A stretch of 64,000 nt of DNA from Cellulosimicrobium cellulans. Its GTDB lineage: Bacteria > Actinomycetota > Actinomycetes > Actinomycetales > Cellulomonadaceae. The stretch covers positions 93,803 through 157,802 of the forward strand of contig NZ_BJNZ01000008.1 in the NCBI RefSeq assembly GCF_006539945.1, written 5' to 3'. The notes below the pieces were generated by a model that ran no database searches, was not told the origin of the DNA, and worked only from the letters and a program-made list of their open reading frames with translations. Positions 1 to 7,827 of the stretch are shown piece after piece. The translations under genes and the position numbers were made by a program. Position 1 is the stretch's first letter. Each line of letters starts with the position of its first letter.

Positions 1-702
1 GAGACCCCACGACATGGCGAGGCCGATGCCGAGCGCGACCGCGCGACGCCCTGCGGCGAACGCCGCCCACGCGACGGACAGCACCGCGGCGAGCACGACG
101 AGCACGACCGACCAGCCCGTCGCTCCGAGGCCGAGCTCACCGACGCCGGCGTCGGTGAGCGCCGCGGCGACGTTCGCGAGCGTCGCGACGCTCACCCAGC
201 CGGTGTAGAGCCCCATGGTCCCGTCGAGCACGACGGCCTGCGCGGTCGACTCCGGCCGCCGGCGCACGAGCCGCACCACGACCACCGCGTTGACGGCGAG
301 CAGCGCCGCGATGACGACGACGCTCAGCGGGATCCACCCCGCCTGCACGACGCCGATCCACGCGGCGTTGAGGACCATCGACACCAGGACCCACCACGCG
401 GTCGCGCGCAGGCGCGGGCTCGTCGCGTGCCGCGGCAGGACCTGGTAGACGGCGAACGCGAAGAGGCCGAGGTAGATCACGGACCAGATGCGGAACGCCG
501 GGTTGTCGGGCGCCACGGGCGTCGCGGTCGAGGACAGCGCGCCCCCGGCGGTCTGCTCGACGGCGGTGCCGCCGAACGCGCCTGCGCCGTACGCCGCGGC
601 ACCGGCCGCGACGAGCGAGCCGACGAGGACGACGACCTGGCGTACACGGTCGGAGGGCGCGGGGGCGGGGACGGCGCCCGCCGGGACGGCTGCTGTGGTC
701 AT
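1..702 (-). CDS. TspO/MBR-like tryptophan-rich membrane protein, partial at window edge
   Basis: The frame is open from an ATG at 702 to base 1, giving 234 codons with no stop, so the C-terminus lies outside the window. The protein has several hydrophobic helices. It carries the signature PAFRIWSVIYLGLFAFAVYQ, then Trp-rich helices (NAAWIGVVQAGW, GLYTGWVSVATLANVAAAL). This layout matches the actinobacterial tryptophan-rich sensory protein branch of the TspO/MBR family, which are integral membrane proteins implicated in tetrapyrrole or stress physiology. Its proximity to hemQ and cpfC fits a tetrapyrrole link, but that is inference. A GGAGG sits only one base before the ATG, so the true start may be slightly downstream. 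Confidence 0.75.
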   Translation of the reverse strand, partial: MTTAAVPAGAVPAPAPSDRVRQVVVLVGSLVAAGAAAYGAGAFGGTAVEQTAGGALSSTATPVAPDNPAFRIWSVIYLGLFAFAVYQVLPRHATSPRLRATAWWVLVSMVLNAAWIGVVQAGWIPLSVVVIAALLAVNAVVVVRLVRRRPESTAQAVVLDGTMGLYTGWVSVATLANVAAALTDAGVGELGLGATGWSVVLVVLAAVLSVAWAAFAAGRRAVALGIGLAMSWGL

Positions 703-720
703 GCCTCCAGCGTGACATCA

Positions 721-734
721 CTCAGCATGCTGAG
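721..734. promoter_or_regulatory. 14-bp perfect palindrome upstream of the TspO-like gene
   Basis: CTCAGCATGCTGAG is a perfect palindrome centred about 25 bases upstream of the ATG at 702. Position and symmetry suit a dimeric repressor site. The cognate regulator is unknown. Confidence 0.4.
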
Positions 735-750
735 CATCTGGGGCCGTACT

Positions 751-829
751 GCCGAGAACGACTCTGCTCGCCGCCGAGAACGACTCTGGTGTCGTTATCC
801 GTCGGATAACGACACCAGAGTCGTGTTCG
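751..829. repeat. Dispersed palindromic element, copy 1 (terminator-like)
   Basis: A half-arm (GAGAACGACTCTGCTCG, from 753) is followed by a 27-bp arm at 775-801 and its reverse complement at 803-829, with only two mismatches near the outer end. The core reads TGTCGTTATCCG-T-CGGATAACGACA. The same layout of half-arm plus full palindrome recurs at 5546 and 44501. It lies just past the hemQ stop in hemQ's direction of transcription, so it can serve as its terminator. Confidence 0.8.
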
Positions 830-842
830 GCGCGGCGCTCGG

Positions 843-1577
843 TCACGCCAAGGGCTGGCGGTCCGCCCAGGCGGTGAGCGTCGTGCGCGGGCCCGTGAAG
901 AACGGGACCTCCTCGCGCACGTGGCGGCGAGCCTCGGTCGCGCGCAGCTCGCGCATGAGGTCGACGATGCGGTGCAGCTCGTCGGCCTCGAACGCGAGGA
1001 TCCACTCGTAGTCGCCGAGCGCGAACGACGCGACCGTGTTGGCGCGCACGTCCGGGTAGTCCTTCGCCGCGAGGCCGTGGTCGCGCAGCATGGTGCGGCG
1101 CTCGGCGTCGGGCAGCAGGTACCAGTCGTACGACCGCACGAACGGGTACACCGACAGGTAGTCGCGCGGCGCCTCGCCCGCGAGGAACGCCGGCACGTGG
1201 CCCCGGTTGAACTCGGCGGGACGGTGCAGCGCCGCGTTCGACCACACCGGCTCCAGGTGCGCCCCGAGGCCGCTCGCGCGCAAGCGCTGGTAGGCACCCT
1301 GCACCGACTCGATCGTCGGCCCGTGCCACCACACCATGAGGTCGGCGTCCGAGCGCAGGCCCGCGACGTCGTACCAGCCGCGCACGACGAGGTCGCCGTC
1401 CGTCGCGGCCGGGTCGTCACCGCCGCCGACGGCGGCCAGCGCGTCGGCCACGAGGCCCGCTCGCTCGTCCGCGTCGGCGGGCAGGGGCGCCGCCGTCGCG
1501 AAGACGGACCACATCGCGTAGCGGATGGTGGTGTTGATCTGCTCGTGGTCCGCGGGCACGCGCGCGGCGTCGTTCAT
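843..1577 (-). CDS. hemQ: Coproheme decarboxylase HemQ
   Basis: 244 aa, a typical length for the chlorite-dismutase-fold HemQ family of Gram-positives. It catalyses the H2O2-dependent double decarboxylation of coproheme to heme b, the last step of the coproporphyrin-dependent pathway, in the cytosol. Visible family marks are [12 protein letters not shown] (residues about 144-155, containing the catalytic Tyr region), MLRDHG with the proximal heme-ligand His near 167, and [10 protein letters not shown] near 188. An AGAGGA Shine-Dalgarno lies just before the ATG at 1577. The gene follows cpfC in the same direction with a gap of about 40 bp, so the two are probably co-transcribed. A palindromic element follows the stop. 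Confidence 0.95.
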   Translation of the reverse strand: MNDAARVPADHEQINTTIRYAMWSVFATAAPLPADADERAGLVADALAAVGGGDDPAATDGDLVVRGWYDVAGLRSDADLMVWWHGPTIESVQGAYQRLRASGLGAHLEPVWSNAALHRPAEFNRGHVPAFLAGEAPRDYLSVYPFVRSYDWYLLPDAERRTMLRDHGLAAKDYPDVRANTVASFALGDYEWILAFEADELHRIVDLMRELRATEARRHVREEVPFFTGPRTTLTAWADRQPLA

Positions 1578-1618
1578 CGGGGTTCCTCTCGGGTCCGTGC
1601 GGGGGTGTCCGCCGGGGT

Positions 1619-2860
1619 TCAGCTGTGGACGTCAGTGCTGCACAGCGCCGGGACGCCGCTCGGCTCGCCGTCGCGGCGCAGGCAGCAGCCCGGCGCGCAC
1701 ACCGAGCGGAACGCGGGCAGCGCGCCGACCGTGGCCTGCTCGACGTCCTCGCCGCGCGCGAGCGCCGCACGCTCGACGAGCAGGTCCACGAGTCCGCGCA
1801 CGAACGGCTCGCGCGTGCTCACGGTGCCCGCGCGGACCGCGGTCATCCCGAGCCCCGTCGCGGTCTCCATCGCCTCGGTGTCGAGGTCGTACGCGACCTC
1901 CATGTGGTCGGAGACGAAGCCGATCGGCGACAGCACGACGTCGCGGACGTCGTCCTGCGCGAGGGCCTCGAGGTGGTCGTTGACGTCGGGCTCGAGCCAC
2001 GGCTGGCTCGGCGGGCCGGACCGCGAGCAGTACGCGAGGTCCCACGCGACGTCGTGACCCAGGCGGGCCGAGACCTCCGCCGCGATCACGCGCGCGAGGT
2101 CGAGGTGCTGCTCGGAGTACGTCGCGAAGGAGATGCGCGACGCCGCCTCCATGGTGTCCGGGATGGAGTGCGTGACGAACACGAGCCGCGCGGCCGCGCC
2201 GTCGCCGCCCTTGTCCGCGAGCGCCGCGTAGCCGTCGAGCACCGCGTCGACGTTCGCCTGCGCGAAGCCCGGGTGGTTGAAGTAGGAGCGCACCTTGTCG
2301 AACTGCACGCCCGTCGAGCCGTCGGGGCCGAGCTGGCCGCGGCCGTCGAGCACGACCGCGAGGTCCTCGCGGTACTGGCGGCAGCCGGAGTACGACGAGT
2401 ACGCGGACGTCACGAGCGCGACGGCGTTCTGCGCGCCCAGCGCCTCGAGCTCGTCGATCGCGTCGGTCGTGTACGGCTCCCAGTTGCGGTTGCCCCACAC
2501 GACGGGCAGCTCGACGCCGCGGCGCGCGAGCTCGGCCTCGAGCGCCGCCTTGAGCGCGAGGTTCTGCTCGTTGATGGGGCTCTTGCCGCCGAAGCCGTAG
2601 TAGTGCTCGCCGACCTCCTCGAGACGCGAGTCCGGGATGCCCTTGCCCGCGGTGACGTTGCGCAGGAAGGGCACGACGTCCTCGGGCTTGTTGGGCCCGC
2701 CGAACGAGTACAGCAGCAGCGCGTCGTACGGGCGCAGGTCAGGGGTGGGACCGGGGTCGACGGCGCTCGCGGGGGTGGCGGCGGGCACGACGGGCTCGGC
2801 GGCCCGGCCCGTGTCGGCAGTGACGTCCTGGGGGGAGAACGGGGGCATGCTCCCGATCAT
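1619..2860 (-). CDS. cpfC: Coproporphyrin III ferrochelatase
   Basis: Ferrochelatase fold protein that inserts Fe2+ into coproporphyrin III, supplying HemQ encoded just downstream. Marks: [12 protein letters not shown] at the start of the core, the catalytic His in [10 protein letters not shown], and [18 protein letters not shown]. The C-terminus holds a Cys cluster ([10 protein letters not shown], then ALCSTD), consistent with the [2Fe-2S] site known in actinobacterial ferrochelatases. The N-terminus before the core is a Pro/Ala-rich tail, so the start is uncertain. ATG at 2860 is used here, ATG at 2848 is possible, and the longest frame begins with GTG at 2944. It is divergent from the DUF2804 gene. 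Confidence 0.92.
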   Translation of the reverse strand: MIGSMPPFSPQDVTADTGRAAEPVVPAATPASAVDPGPTPDLRPYDALLLYSFGGPNKPEDVVPFLRNVTAGKGIPDSRLEEVGEHYYGFGGKSPINEQNLALKAALEAELARRGVELPVVWGNRNWEPYTTDAIDELEALGAQNAVALVTSAYSSYSGCRQYREDLAVVLDGRGQLGPDGSTGVQFDKVRSYFNHPGFAQANVDAVLDGYAALADKGGDGAAARLVFVTHSIPDTMEAASRISFATYSEQHLDLARVIAAEVSARLGHDVAWDLAYCSRSGPPSQPWLEPDVNDHLEALAQDDVRDVVLSPIGFVSDHMEVAYDLDTEAMETATGLGMTAVRAGTVSTREPFVRGLVDLLVERAALARGEDVEQATVGALPAFRSVCAPGCCLRRDGEPSGVPALCSTDVHS

Positions 2861-2960
2861 GGCACCCGCTCGTGAGCCCGCTCGTCCGGAAGCGGGCACC
2901 TCGGACGTGACATTGACGGGACAAGGTGTCACCTCGTGGCTCACGAGGACGGTCGAGCCC

Positions 2961-2966
2961 TAGACT
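2961..2966 (+). promoter_or_regulatory. Candidate -10 box for the DUF2804 gene
   Basis: TAGACT matches the actinobacterial TANNNT consensus about 84 bases before the GTG at 3050. No convincing -35 box is visible. Confidence 0.3.
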
Positions 2967-3049
2967 CGGGCCGCTCGCCCCTCGGGCAGCGTCGCGGGTA
3001 CCGAGGCCCGCGCACGAGCCGCCCGAGCCGACCACGTGGAGGTGGAGCG

Positions 3050-4090
3050 GTGCCGCTCCCGGAGATCACCGAGCGCGTGCCGCTCACGCGCCCCGACGGC
3101 CGCCTCGACCGCCGGGCCGTCGGCTGGGCGCGCCAGCCCCTCGTCGACACCGACGCGATCGGGCGCGGCGGGGCGGGCGGCCCGCGCCGGTTCGGCCGGA
3201 ACAAGCGCTGGGAGTACTGGGGCGTCACGACCCCGACGCACGTGCTCGCCCTGACCGTCTCCTCGATCGACTACGCCGCGGTGCACGAGGTGTGGGTCCT
3301 GGACCGGGAGTCGGGGCGGACGTGGGGCGCCGCCGCGACCGTCGTGCCGGCGCGCGGCGTCGAGCTCCCCGGCACGCTGGGCGAGGGCCCGGCACGCGCC
3401 CGGGCGAAGAACCTCGCGATCGACCTCGACGAGGTCGACGGCGGCACGCGCCTGCGGGCGCGCACGCGCGACGTCTCGTTCGACGTCGTCGCCGCGCTGC
3501 CGCCGGGTCACGAGCGGCTCGCGGTGGTGGTGCCGTGGAGCGACACGCGGTTCCAGTACACGGTCAAGGACGTGGCCCGCCCGGCGCTCGGGACGTTGTG
3601 GGTGGACGGCCGGACGGTCGACGTGCCCGCCGGGTCGTCGTGGGCCGTGCTCGACCACGGACGCGGGCGCTGGCCGTACGACGTCCGGTGGAACTGGGGG
3701 GCGGGCTCGGGCGAGAGCCACGGCCGGGTCGTCGGGATCCAGGTGGGCGGCCGCTGGACCGCCGGCACGGGCTCGACCGAGAACGCGGTCCTCGTCGACG
3801 GGTGCCTCCACCACCTCCCCGACGAGCTGGTCTGGGACTACGACCTCGCCGACCCGGACCGGCCGTGGCGGGTCACCGGCGGCGGTCTCGACGCGACGTT
3901 CGAGCCCTTCCACACCAAGGTGACGCGTACGCACCTCGGCGTCGTGTCGTCGTCGACCGACCAGTGCTTCGGGACCTGGTCGGGCACGTTCACCCCGCCC
4001 GACGGCGGCCCGTCGGGATCCACGGCGACCGGGCCGGTGCGGTTCGACGGGCTCGTCGGCTGGGCCGAGGAGGTCCACAACCGCTGGTGA
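3050..4090 (+). CDS. DUF2804 domain-containing protein
   Basis: 346 aa. The whole chain resembles the DUF2804 family, whose function is not established; marks include WNWGAGSGESHGR in the middle and a C-terminus ending EEVHNRW. GTG at 3050 is chosen because GGAGG lies 7 bases upstream and because residues before it (from frames open since 2936) are Arg/Pro-rich shadow. No signal peptide or membrane helix is evident, so it is probably cytosolic. Divergent from cpfC and followed, after a promoter-bearing gap, by the alkaline phosphatase. I infer no specific role. Confidence 0.85.
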   Translation: MPLPEITERVPLTRPDGRLDRRAVGWARQPLVDTDAIGRGGAGGPRRFGRNKRWEYWGVTTPTHVLALTVSSIDYAAVHEVWVLDRESGRTWGAAATVVPARGVELPGTLGEGPARARAKNLAIDLDEVDGGTRLRARTRDVSFDVVAALPPGHERLAVVVPWSDTRFQYTVKDVARPALGTLWVDGRTVDVPAGSSWAVLDHGRGRWPYDVRWNWGAGSGESHGRVVGIQVGGRWTAGTGSTENAVLVDGCLHHLPDELVWDYDLADPDRPWRVTGGGLDATFEPFHTKVTRTHLGVVSSSTDQCFGTWSGTFTPPDGGPSGSTATGPVRFDGLVGWAEEVHNRW

Positions 4091-4112
4091 GCGCGGTGCG
4101 ACTCCGCCCCGC

Positions 4113-4140
4113 TTGCCAGTGCCCGGGGCGTGCCTAGCGT
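4113..4140 (+). promoter_or_regulatory. Candidate promoter of the alkaline phosphatase gene
   Basis: TTGCCA, 16-bp spacer, TAGCGT: a reasonable sigma-70-type promoter in the 164-bp gap before the ATG at 4255. No clear Pho-box direct repeats were seen. Confidence 0.45.
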
Positions 4141-4254
4141 GGGGACGATCCGGCGGCACCGACGCCGCCGGGCGCGGCCCGCGCGCGACGGCGACACCGT
4201 CCCCTCCGCGGCCGTGCCGGCACCGGCAGCGACGCCGGTGGGAAGGGGAAGCTC

Positions 4255-5547
4255 ATGCAGTCACGACGAGGACAGCTCCGGGCGGGTACCACGGGGGTCG
4301 CGGCGGCCGCGGCGCTCGTGATGCTCCTGCCGTTCGGCGGGAGCGAGCGCGGCGACGGCCAGGGCCACGGTCAGGGCCACGGGAACGACCGGGCGCGCAA
4401 CGTCATCTTCATCCAGGGCGACGGGCTCGGCCTGTCGCACCGCGAGCTGATCCGGCTCGCGACGGTCGGCAAGGACGGGCAGCTCGCGATGGACTCGCTC
4501 GAGCACGCCGGCTGGACCACCACGGACTCGGCCGACCCCGAGGAGGCGGTCACCGACTCCGCCGCAGGCGCGACCGCGTTCGCGTCGGGGGTGCGGACGT
4601 ACAACGGGGCGGTCGGCGTCGACGTCGACGGCAACCCGGTCCCGACCCTCCTCGAGGCGGCCCGGGGCGCGGGCAAGGCCACCGGCCTGGTCACGACGGC
4701 CCAGGTGACCGACGCGACCCCCGCGGCGTTCGGCGCGCACGTGCCCGACCGCGGCGACCAGAGCGAGATCGCGCGCCAGTTCCTCGAGAGCTCGCGGCCC
4801 GACGTCGTGCTCGGCGGCGGCGAGGACTGGTGGTACCCGGCGGGCGACCCCGGCGCGTGGGAGGACAACCCCGCGAAGGACCCCACCGAGCAGAGCAAGG
4901 GGACGAAGGGGAACCTCGTCGAGCGCGCGCAGGACCTCGGCTACACGTACGTGAGCGACGCCGAAGGGCTCGCGGACGCACGCGGACGCAAGCTGCTCGG
5001 CCTGTTCGCGAACGAGGAGATGTTCGAGCAGCGCAACGAGGGCGAGGGCGACCTGTACGAGCCGGAGGTGCCGCTCGTCGACATGACGGCCAAGGCGCTC
5101 GACGTGCTGTCGCGCGACCGTGACGGGTTCCTCCTGCTCGTCGAGGAGGAGGCCGTGGACGAGTTCGCGCACCGCAGCAACGCGACGCGCACGATCCAGG
5201 CCGGGCAGGCGCTCGACGAGACCGTCGCGCTCGCGCTCGACTTCGCGGAGAAGAACCGGGGCACGCTCGTGCTCGTCGTGGGCGACCACGCCACGGGCGG
5301 GCTCGCGATCGAGAACGTCGACCCGGACGACGAGAGCGGCGAGGGCGCCACGACCGAGGACGGCCCGTTCGACCTCGCGGGGTCGGACCTGCAGTTCACG
5401 GTCGACTGGACCACGGGCGGCCACACGGGCGAGGCCACGCCGATCACCGCGCAGGGCCCGGGCGCCGCACGCCTCGCGGGCGCGCAGCGCAACACCGACG
5501 TCCACGACGCCGTGCTGCGCGCCATGCAGGGCCGCGGCCGCGGCTGA
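4255..5547 (+). CDS. Secreted alkaline phosphatase (PhoA family)
   Basis: 430 aa phosphomonoesterase. An N-terminal Arg-rich segment plus a hydrophobic stretch (residues about 12-28) looks like an export signal, followed by a Gly/His linker. Metal and catalytic motifs are in order: GDGLG (55-59), VTDSAAGATAFASG with nucleophile Ser near 102, EEEAVDEFAH, GDHATGG and a C-terminal GGHTGEATP. These are the ligands of the two-zinc/magnesium site in the family. A strong AAGGGGAAG ribosome site precedes the ATG. It would release phosphate outside the membrane. A dispersed palindromic element overlaps the stop codon and ends the transcript against the convergent permease gene. Confidence 0.92.
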   Translation: MQSRRGQLRAGTTGVAAAAALVMLLPFGGSERGDGQGHGQGHGNDRARNVIFIQGDGLGLSHRELIRLATVGKDGQLAMDSLEHAGWTTTDSADPEEAVTDSAAGATAFASGVRTYNGAVGVDVDGNPVPTLLEAARGAGKATGLVTTAQVTDATPAAFGAHVPDRGDQSEIARQFLESSRPDVVLGGGEDWWYPAGDPGAWEDNPAKDPTEQSKGTKGNLVERAQDLGYTYVSDAEGLADARGRKLLGLFANEEMFEQRNEGEGDLYEPEVPLVDMTAKALDVLSRDRDGFLLLVEEEAVDEFAHRSNATRTIQAGQALDETVALALDFAEKNRGTLVLVVGDHATGGLAIENVDPDDESGEGATTEDGPFDLAGSDLQFTVDWTTGGHTGEATPITAQGPGAARLAGAQRNTDVHDAVLRAMQGRGRG

Positions 5548-5621
5548 GCACGACCCTGCTCGCGGTCGAGAACGACTTTGGTGTCGTTATCCGCGGGATA
5601 ACGACACCAAAGTCGTGTTCG
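5546..5621. repeat. Dispersed palindromic element, copy 2 (bidirectional terminator-like)
   Basis: Half-arm GAGCACGACCCTGCTCG (5546-5562) is followed by a 26-bp arm at 5567-5592, loop GCG, and right arm 5596-5621 with two outer mismatches. The core is nearly identical to the copy at 751. It fills the gap between two convergent genes and includes the last bases of the phosphatase stop. Confidence 0.85.
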
Positions 5622-5633
5622 GCGACGGACGTG

Positions 5634-6707
5634 TCAGCCCTTGACCGCTCCTCCCAGGCCGGCGCCCTGGAGGAACATGCGCTGGAACACCAGGAACAGC
5701 GCGACCGGGATGAGCGTGGAGATCGCGAGGGCCGCGAGGAACACGCCGAGGTCGGTCGACGCCTCGATGGACGGGAGGCGCACGGACAGCGGCTGGATCG
5801 CCGGGTCCTTGAGGACGAGCAGCGGCCAGAGGAAGTCCTTCCAGGCCGCGATGACCGCGAACACCGAGACCACGCCGACGATCGGCTTGGACATCGGCAG
5901 CACGACCGACCAGAACAGCCGGTACGGTCCCGCGCCGTCCATGCGCGCGGCCTCGAACACCTCGCGCGGGAGGCTGTCGAAGAACCGCTGGACGAGCAGC
6001 ACGTTGAACGCGCTCGCGCCCGCGGGCAGCCACACGGCCCAGAAGCTGTTGATGAGCGACCGGCCGAGCAGCGGCGGGTCGAGGATCGTCAGGTACAGCG
6101 GGACGAGCAGGACGATCGCCGGGACGAACATGGTCGACAGGACGAGCGCCTGCACGACCTTCCCGTACCGCGGCCGCAGGACGGACAGCGCGTAGCCGCC
6201 CGTCGTCGCGACGAGGATCTGGGACGCCCACGACCCGACCGCGAGCCAGATCGTGTTGAGGAAGTACCGGCTGACCTGCACGTCGTTCCACGCCTTGTCG
6301 AGGTTGTCCCACGCGATGCCGTTCGGGAAGATCGCCATGGGCGTGCGCAGGATGTCCTGCGTCGGGGTGACCGCGTACTTGGCGAGCAGCAGCATCGGGC
6401 CGAGCCCCGCGACGACGAGGATCACGAGCAGCAGGACGTGCGTGGTGCCCATCCCCCACCGGATGGACGGGCGGCGCCAGTCCGCCTCGGAGAGCGCGCC
6501 GCGGTCCTCGACGCCGTCGAGCACCTTGCGACGCTGCGCGCGCACCCTGCGACGCTCGGACTCGCGCCGGGACCGGCTCGCCTCGGCGGCGCGGCGCGCG
6601 GTGCCCGTGCCGTCCGTCGGGCCCGCCGGCGTGCTGTCGGCCGTCGCCGCGGAGTCCTGCGAGACGACGCCGATCTCGCTCGGGTTGTCGGTGGGCGAGA
6701 GTGTCAT
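5634..6707 (-). CDS. Carbohydrate ABC transporter permease (MalG type)
   Basis: 357 aa inner-membrane subunit. The first 85 residues are a polar, Arg-rich cytosolic extension, then six hydrophobic helices. The EAA loop that contacts the ATPase is EAARMDGAG (about 252-260), followed by FWSVVLPMSKP. ATG at 6707 overlaps the stop of the upstream permease by four bases (ATGA), so translation is coupled. It forms a heterodimer with the MalF-type partner. No ATPase gene is present nearby, so a shared MsiK-like ATPase encoded elsewhere is likely, as known for actinobacterial sugar importers. It ends at the palindromic element at 5546-5621. Confidence 0.93.
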   Translation of the reverse strand: MTLSPTDNPSEIGVVSQDSAATADSTPAGPTDGTGTARRAAEASRSRRESERRRVRAQRRKVLDGVEDRGALSEADWRRPSIRWGMGTTHVLLLVILVVAGLGPMLLLAKYAVTPTQDILRTPMAIFPNGIAWDNLDKAWNDVQVSRYFLNTIWLAVGSWASQILVATTGGYALSVLRPRYGKVVQALVLSTMFVPAIVLLVPLYLTILDPPLLGRSLINSFWAVWLPAGASAFNVLLVQRFFDSLPREVFEAARMDGAGPYRLFWSVVLPMSKPIVGVVSVFAVIAAWKDFLWPLLVLKDPAIQPLSVRLPSIEASTDLGVFLAALAISTLIPVALFLVFQRMFLQGAGLGGAVKG

Positions 6708-7669
6708 GACGTGCTCCAGGACCGGGTGAGCCGGAAGTAGAGGATCGAGAAGACCGCGAGGACGGCCGCCAGCATGATCGACAGCGCGGTCGCGGCCCCG
6801 TAGTCGCCGCCGAGGCTGTTCTGGAAGGCGTAGCGGTAGATGAGCAGCAGGATCGTCAGCGTCGCGTTGTTCGGCCCGCCGCCCGTGAACAGGTAGGGCT
6901 CGAGGAAGACCTGCGCCGTGCCGATGACCTGGAGGATCAGCGTGATGAACAGCACGCCGCGCAGCGCCGGGAGCGTGACGTGCCAGATCTTGCGCCACAG
7001 TCCCGCGCCGTCCACCTCGGAGGCGTCGTAGAGCTCGGGCGGCACGCTCGTCAGGGCGGCGAGGTAGATGATGATCGTCCCGCCCGCGCCGGCCCACGTG
7101 GCGGCGAGCACGAGCGAGGGCATCGCCGTCGAGGCGTCCTGGAGCCACGGGTACGGGCCGAGCCCGACCCAGCCGAGGATCGTGTTGAACACGCCCGTCG
7201 GGCTGCCGTTGTAGAAGAACTTCCACAGCAGCACGGCGACGACCGGCGGCACGACGACCGGGAGGTAGGCGAGCGCGGAGTACAGCCCGCGCGCCCGGCG
7301 GACCTCGCGCATGAGCACCGCGGCGACGAGCGGGATCGGGTACCCGAACAGCAGGGCGAGGAACGCGAAGTACAGCGTGTTTCTCACGGCCTTCCACAGG
7401 AGCGGGTCGTTCAGCACCTGGCGGAAGTTGTCGAGCCCGACGAACGTCGGGTCGCTCACGAGGTTGGTCTCCTGGAAGCTCATGATCACCGCGCGCACGA
7501 TGGGGAACCACGAGAAGACGCCGAAGATCAGGATCAGCGGCAGCAGGAAGACGAGGTTGCTCAGGCCGCCGCCACGGAACCACGTCACGGGGCTGCGGCG
7601 TCGGCCGTCGCGGTCGGCCCGCGCGTGGGAGGCGGGTCCCCGTCGCGGCGGTGCGGTGGTGGCGGTCAC
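6704..7669 (-). CDS. Carbohydrate ABC transporter permease (MalF type)
   Basis: 321 aa from GTG at 7669, chosen because an AGGAC ribosome site lies about 8 bases upstream; the frame stays open to 7735. Six membrane helices and the EAA motif DASEVDGAG (about 215-223) with LWRKIWHVTLPAL are visible. TGGGPNNAT in the last periplasmic loop is typical of this subunit. It follows the binding-protein gene after a 158-bp gap filled with three hairpins and is translationally coupled to the MalG-type gene. Confidence 0.93.
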   Translation of the reverse strand: MTATTAPPRRGPASHARADRDGRRRSPVTWFRGGGLSNLVFLLPLILIFGVFSWFPIVRAVIMSFQETNLVSDPTFVGLDNFRQVLNDPLLWKAVRNTLYFAFLALLFGYPIPLVAAVLMREVRRARGLYSALAYLPVVVPPVVAVLLWKFFYNGSPTGVFNTILGWVGLGPYPWLQDASTAMPSLVLAATWAGAGGTIIIYLAALTSVPPELYDASEVDGAGLWRKIWHVTLPALRGVLFITLILQVIGTAQVFLEPYLFTGGGPNNATLTILLLIYRYAFQNSLGGDYGAATALSIMLAAVLAVFSILYFRLTRSWSTS

Positions 7670-7696
7670 GGGCGAACGTCCTTCGGTGCGGTGGGA

Positions 7697-7820
7697 GGTG
7701 CCCGACGACGCGAGGTGCGTCGCGCCGTCGGGCACCGGCGGGGTGCGGGTCGGCCGGCAGGGGGCGCTGCCGGCCGGCCCGGGTCTGCGGGTCGCGCGGT
7801 CCGGTGCGGACCGCGCGACC
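7697..7820 (-). terminator. Three consecutive hairpins between binding protein and permeases
   Basis: Three stem-loops: 7697-7712 with 7721-7736 (16 bp, one mismatch), 7751-7760 with 7767-7776 (10 bp, perfect), and 7790-7802 with 7808-7820 (13 bp, perfect, 5-base loop). The third starts 8 bases past the binding-protein stop. No T-run follows. In sugar-importer operons such structures commonly stabilise the upstream mRNA or partly terminate transcription, giving more binding protein than permease. Confidence 0.7.
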
Positions 7821-7827
7821 TCGGGCG

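Noticed and set aside
1619..2944. Ferrochelatase starting at GTG 2944
   Set aside because: The extra 28 residues are not conserved-looking and there is no ribosome site or matching leaderless box; a start at 2860 or 2848 is more likely.
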